DNA of 64,000 nt from Utricularia gibba (lineage: Eukaryota > Streptophyta > Magnoliopsida > Lamiales > Lentibulariaceae). The stretch lies in NCBI GenBank assembly GCA_002189035.1, contig NEEC01000004.1:62001-126000 (forward strand), written 5' to 3'. A model generated the notes under the pieces. The model searched no databases. It saw only the letters and a program-made list of their open reading frames with translations, and was not told where the DNA came from. The position numbers were made by a program, and so were the translations under genes. Shown piece after piece: positions 62,454 through 64,000 of the stretch (position 1 is the first letter of the stretch; each line of letters opens with the position of its first letter).

Positions 62454-64000
62454 ATGATTTCTCTGGCGCCTCATCCTCTACTGCACTACACAAGAACCGC
62501 TGCGGCTTCGGCGGCCGCCCGTAGAATTCTTGCTTCTGCGGCCTATGCGTCAAGCGTTGAAGTCCCTCTCTCCGTTTTGCACTCTTCATTGAGAAAGTCC
62601 GTCTGCGCAATGTCTCCAAATCCATCAAATGTTTATAATATTGCTAATTCGGCTGGGGTTTCGGCGGATTTTCAAGAACGTAATTGCTGTTATCTCACAA
62701 GGAACTCTTTTCTGAGTGGCGCTGATGAAGGAGTTGGCGAAGGCGGGGAGTGTTCTCTCGTGGTTGTCTCTTTTTATAAATTCGCTGATTTCCCCACTGT
62801 GCTGATATGCGAAAGCCGCTGAAGGACCTCTGTGAGAAGATGGTAGCTTTGGGTTTTTTTTTTTTTTTGTTTTGTTTTGATTCTTGTTCTGTTAGCTTTG
62901 GGTTGAACATTGGGTGGTGTAGACACATTTTGAACTTATTCATTGTTAGTCCGAAATTGGAATTATGTGCATCTCTAAGCTGATGCCCTCAGCTTGTTTC
63001 AGGAGGTATTATCCTTGCTCCAGAAGGAATCAATGGAAGCATATGTGGAACCCGGGATTCAGTCGAGTGCGTGCTTGCCTTCATCCAATCCGATGAGCGT
63101 CTTAATGGCCTTAGGCTTATTGAGTCGCCAGTTAGTCCGGAAGAAGAAGCTATTCACCACGGGCATATGAATAGCTCTCCTCTAGCTGCAGGCGAAGATG
63201 CCCCGTTTAGGTGGGATCATGTGAGGGTTAAGCTGAAAAAGGAGGTACTTTACTTCGACCCAAAAGATAACCGTTCAGATTTGCTGATGATTGATGCCAG
63301 TCTAAAATTGCTTGTAGATTGTCACACTCGGTATGCCATCCGTATCACCCATTGAGAGAGTTGGAAAGTATGTGAGCCCGAGGGAATGGAATGAATTGAT
63401 CAATGATCCAGATACAGTAAGTACATTAGCCTCGAATGAGATCTTGCATTGTTCTGTAGGATGAATCTTCTTGGATTTTCGAAGCTGATCTGAAGAATTC
63501 GTCACTCAATCTTGACAACCTAGGTTGTTATAGACGTGCGAAATGATTACGAAACTAGGATTGGGAAGTTCAAACGGGCTATTGATCCTTGCACTAGAGC
63601 ATTCAGAGAGTTCCCATCCTGGGTGGATGAACATTTCAAAGTAGATGAGGCTGAAAATCATGCATCTTCACTCTCAAGCGCCGAAGAAAAAGCTCATGAT
63701 ATGGAATCCAAGGTGCCCCGAGTGGCCATGTACTGTACTGGTGGAATCCGCTGCGAAAAAGCTTCAAGCTTTCTCCTAAGCAAGGGTTTCAAAGAGGTAC
63801 GATCTTTGGAAAACTGAACAGGGTTTTTACGGGATGCAAAATGAGATGAGAATACTCTCTGCCCACTCAGGTTTACCATCTACAAGGTGGAATCTTGAAG
63901 TACCTCGAAGAAGTTCCGGAGAAGGAGAGCCTGTGGGAGGGTGAATGTTTTGTGTTTGATAAACGAGTGTCAGTCGACCATGGCCTGGAGCAGGGGACCT
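62454..64000 (+). CDS. STR7: Rhodanese-like protein STR7 type (TrhO/UPF0176 family), 3' end outside window, with a -1 frameshift
   Basis: The family includes bacterial TrhO, which hydroxylates uridine 34 of tRNA; the plant member's role is not settled. Exons 62454-62842, 62993-63244, 63318-63416, 63524-63796 and 63871 to the window edge are read. The N terminus is variable and Ala/Ser/Arg-rich, perhaps an organelle target signal. [13 protein letters not shown] is followed by a frame break at about 62792-62800: the present frame stops, whereas the next reads [14 protein letters not shown] to the donor at 62842. A five-C instead of four-C run (62792-62795) would heal it. Later parts are intact: [40 protein letters not shown], the rhodanese domain [16 protein letters not shown], and the active-site loop [13 protein letters not shown] with the catalytic Cys. 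Confidence 0.9.

Overview
The window is nuclear DNA of a eudicot plant. Nearly every gene is split by short AT-rich introns with GT..AG borders, intergenic DNA is very AT-rich, and the products belong to plant families such as expansin, class III peroxidase, WRKY group III, UGT and WSD acyltransferase. I cannot name the species. All functions are inferred from family resemblance recognised by eye, and exon borders were placed by reading-frame continuity plus splice consensus.

Layout. 1-3.8 kb: 3' most of a DPH6 diphthamide synthetase with fused RidA-like domains (+). 4.1-4.8 kb: a RABA2-type Rab GTPase (+). 6.3-7.8 kb: a plant-specific protein of unknown function with a GTGVFLPRR motif (+). 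8.1-9.7 kb: a UGT709/UGT85-like glucosyltransferase (-). 9.7-12.8 kb: gene-poor DNA with two diverged AT-rich direct repeats. 12.8-14.6 kb: SKIP splicing factor (-). 15.8-22.1 kb: YAK1 kinase in 17 coding exons (-). 23.0-27.4 kb: TORMOZ/UTP13 WD40 protein (-), head to head with ITPK1 (+, 27.6-28.5 kb). 29.2-32.2 kb: RPAP2-type CTD phosphatase (+). 32.5-34.0 kb: aldo-keto reductase (+). 35.9-37.8 kb: WSD-type acyltransferase (+). 39.1-40.7 kb: GDPD (-). 41.0-43.3 kb: DHHC S-acyltransferase (-). 43.6-45.2 kb: PLAC8/DUF2985 membrane protein (-). 46.5-48.1 kb: AVT6 amino acid transporter (+). 49.8-51.0 kb: class III peroxidase (+). 53.1-55.5 kb: alpha-galactosidase (+). 56.5-57.4 kb: alpha-expansin (-). 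61.1-62.2 kb: WRKY55-like factor (+). 62.5 kb to the edge: rhodanese STR7-like (+, truncated by the window).

The genes are mostly unrelated housekeeping and accessory functions, as usual in a plant euchromatic arm. Several neighbours look syntenic with Arabidopsis as I recall it: TOZ with ITPK1; GDPD2 with a DHHC PAT and a PLAC8 gene; EXPA8, WRKY55 and the STR7 rhodanese. Peroxidase, alpha-galactosidase and expansin are all secreted cell-wall proteins lying within 8 kb of each other.

The most notable signal is that four otherwise intact conserved genes (ITPK1, GDPD, expansin, STR7) each carry one net -1 nt frameshift at or beside a short homopolymer. This suggests residual assembly errors more than four pseudogenes. 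Two introns have GC donors. I found no convincing undescribed system, no CRISPR array, no intact transposon and no obvious tRNA or rRNA gene.
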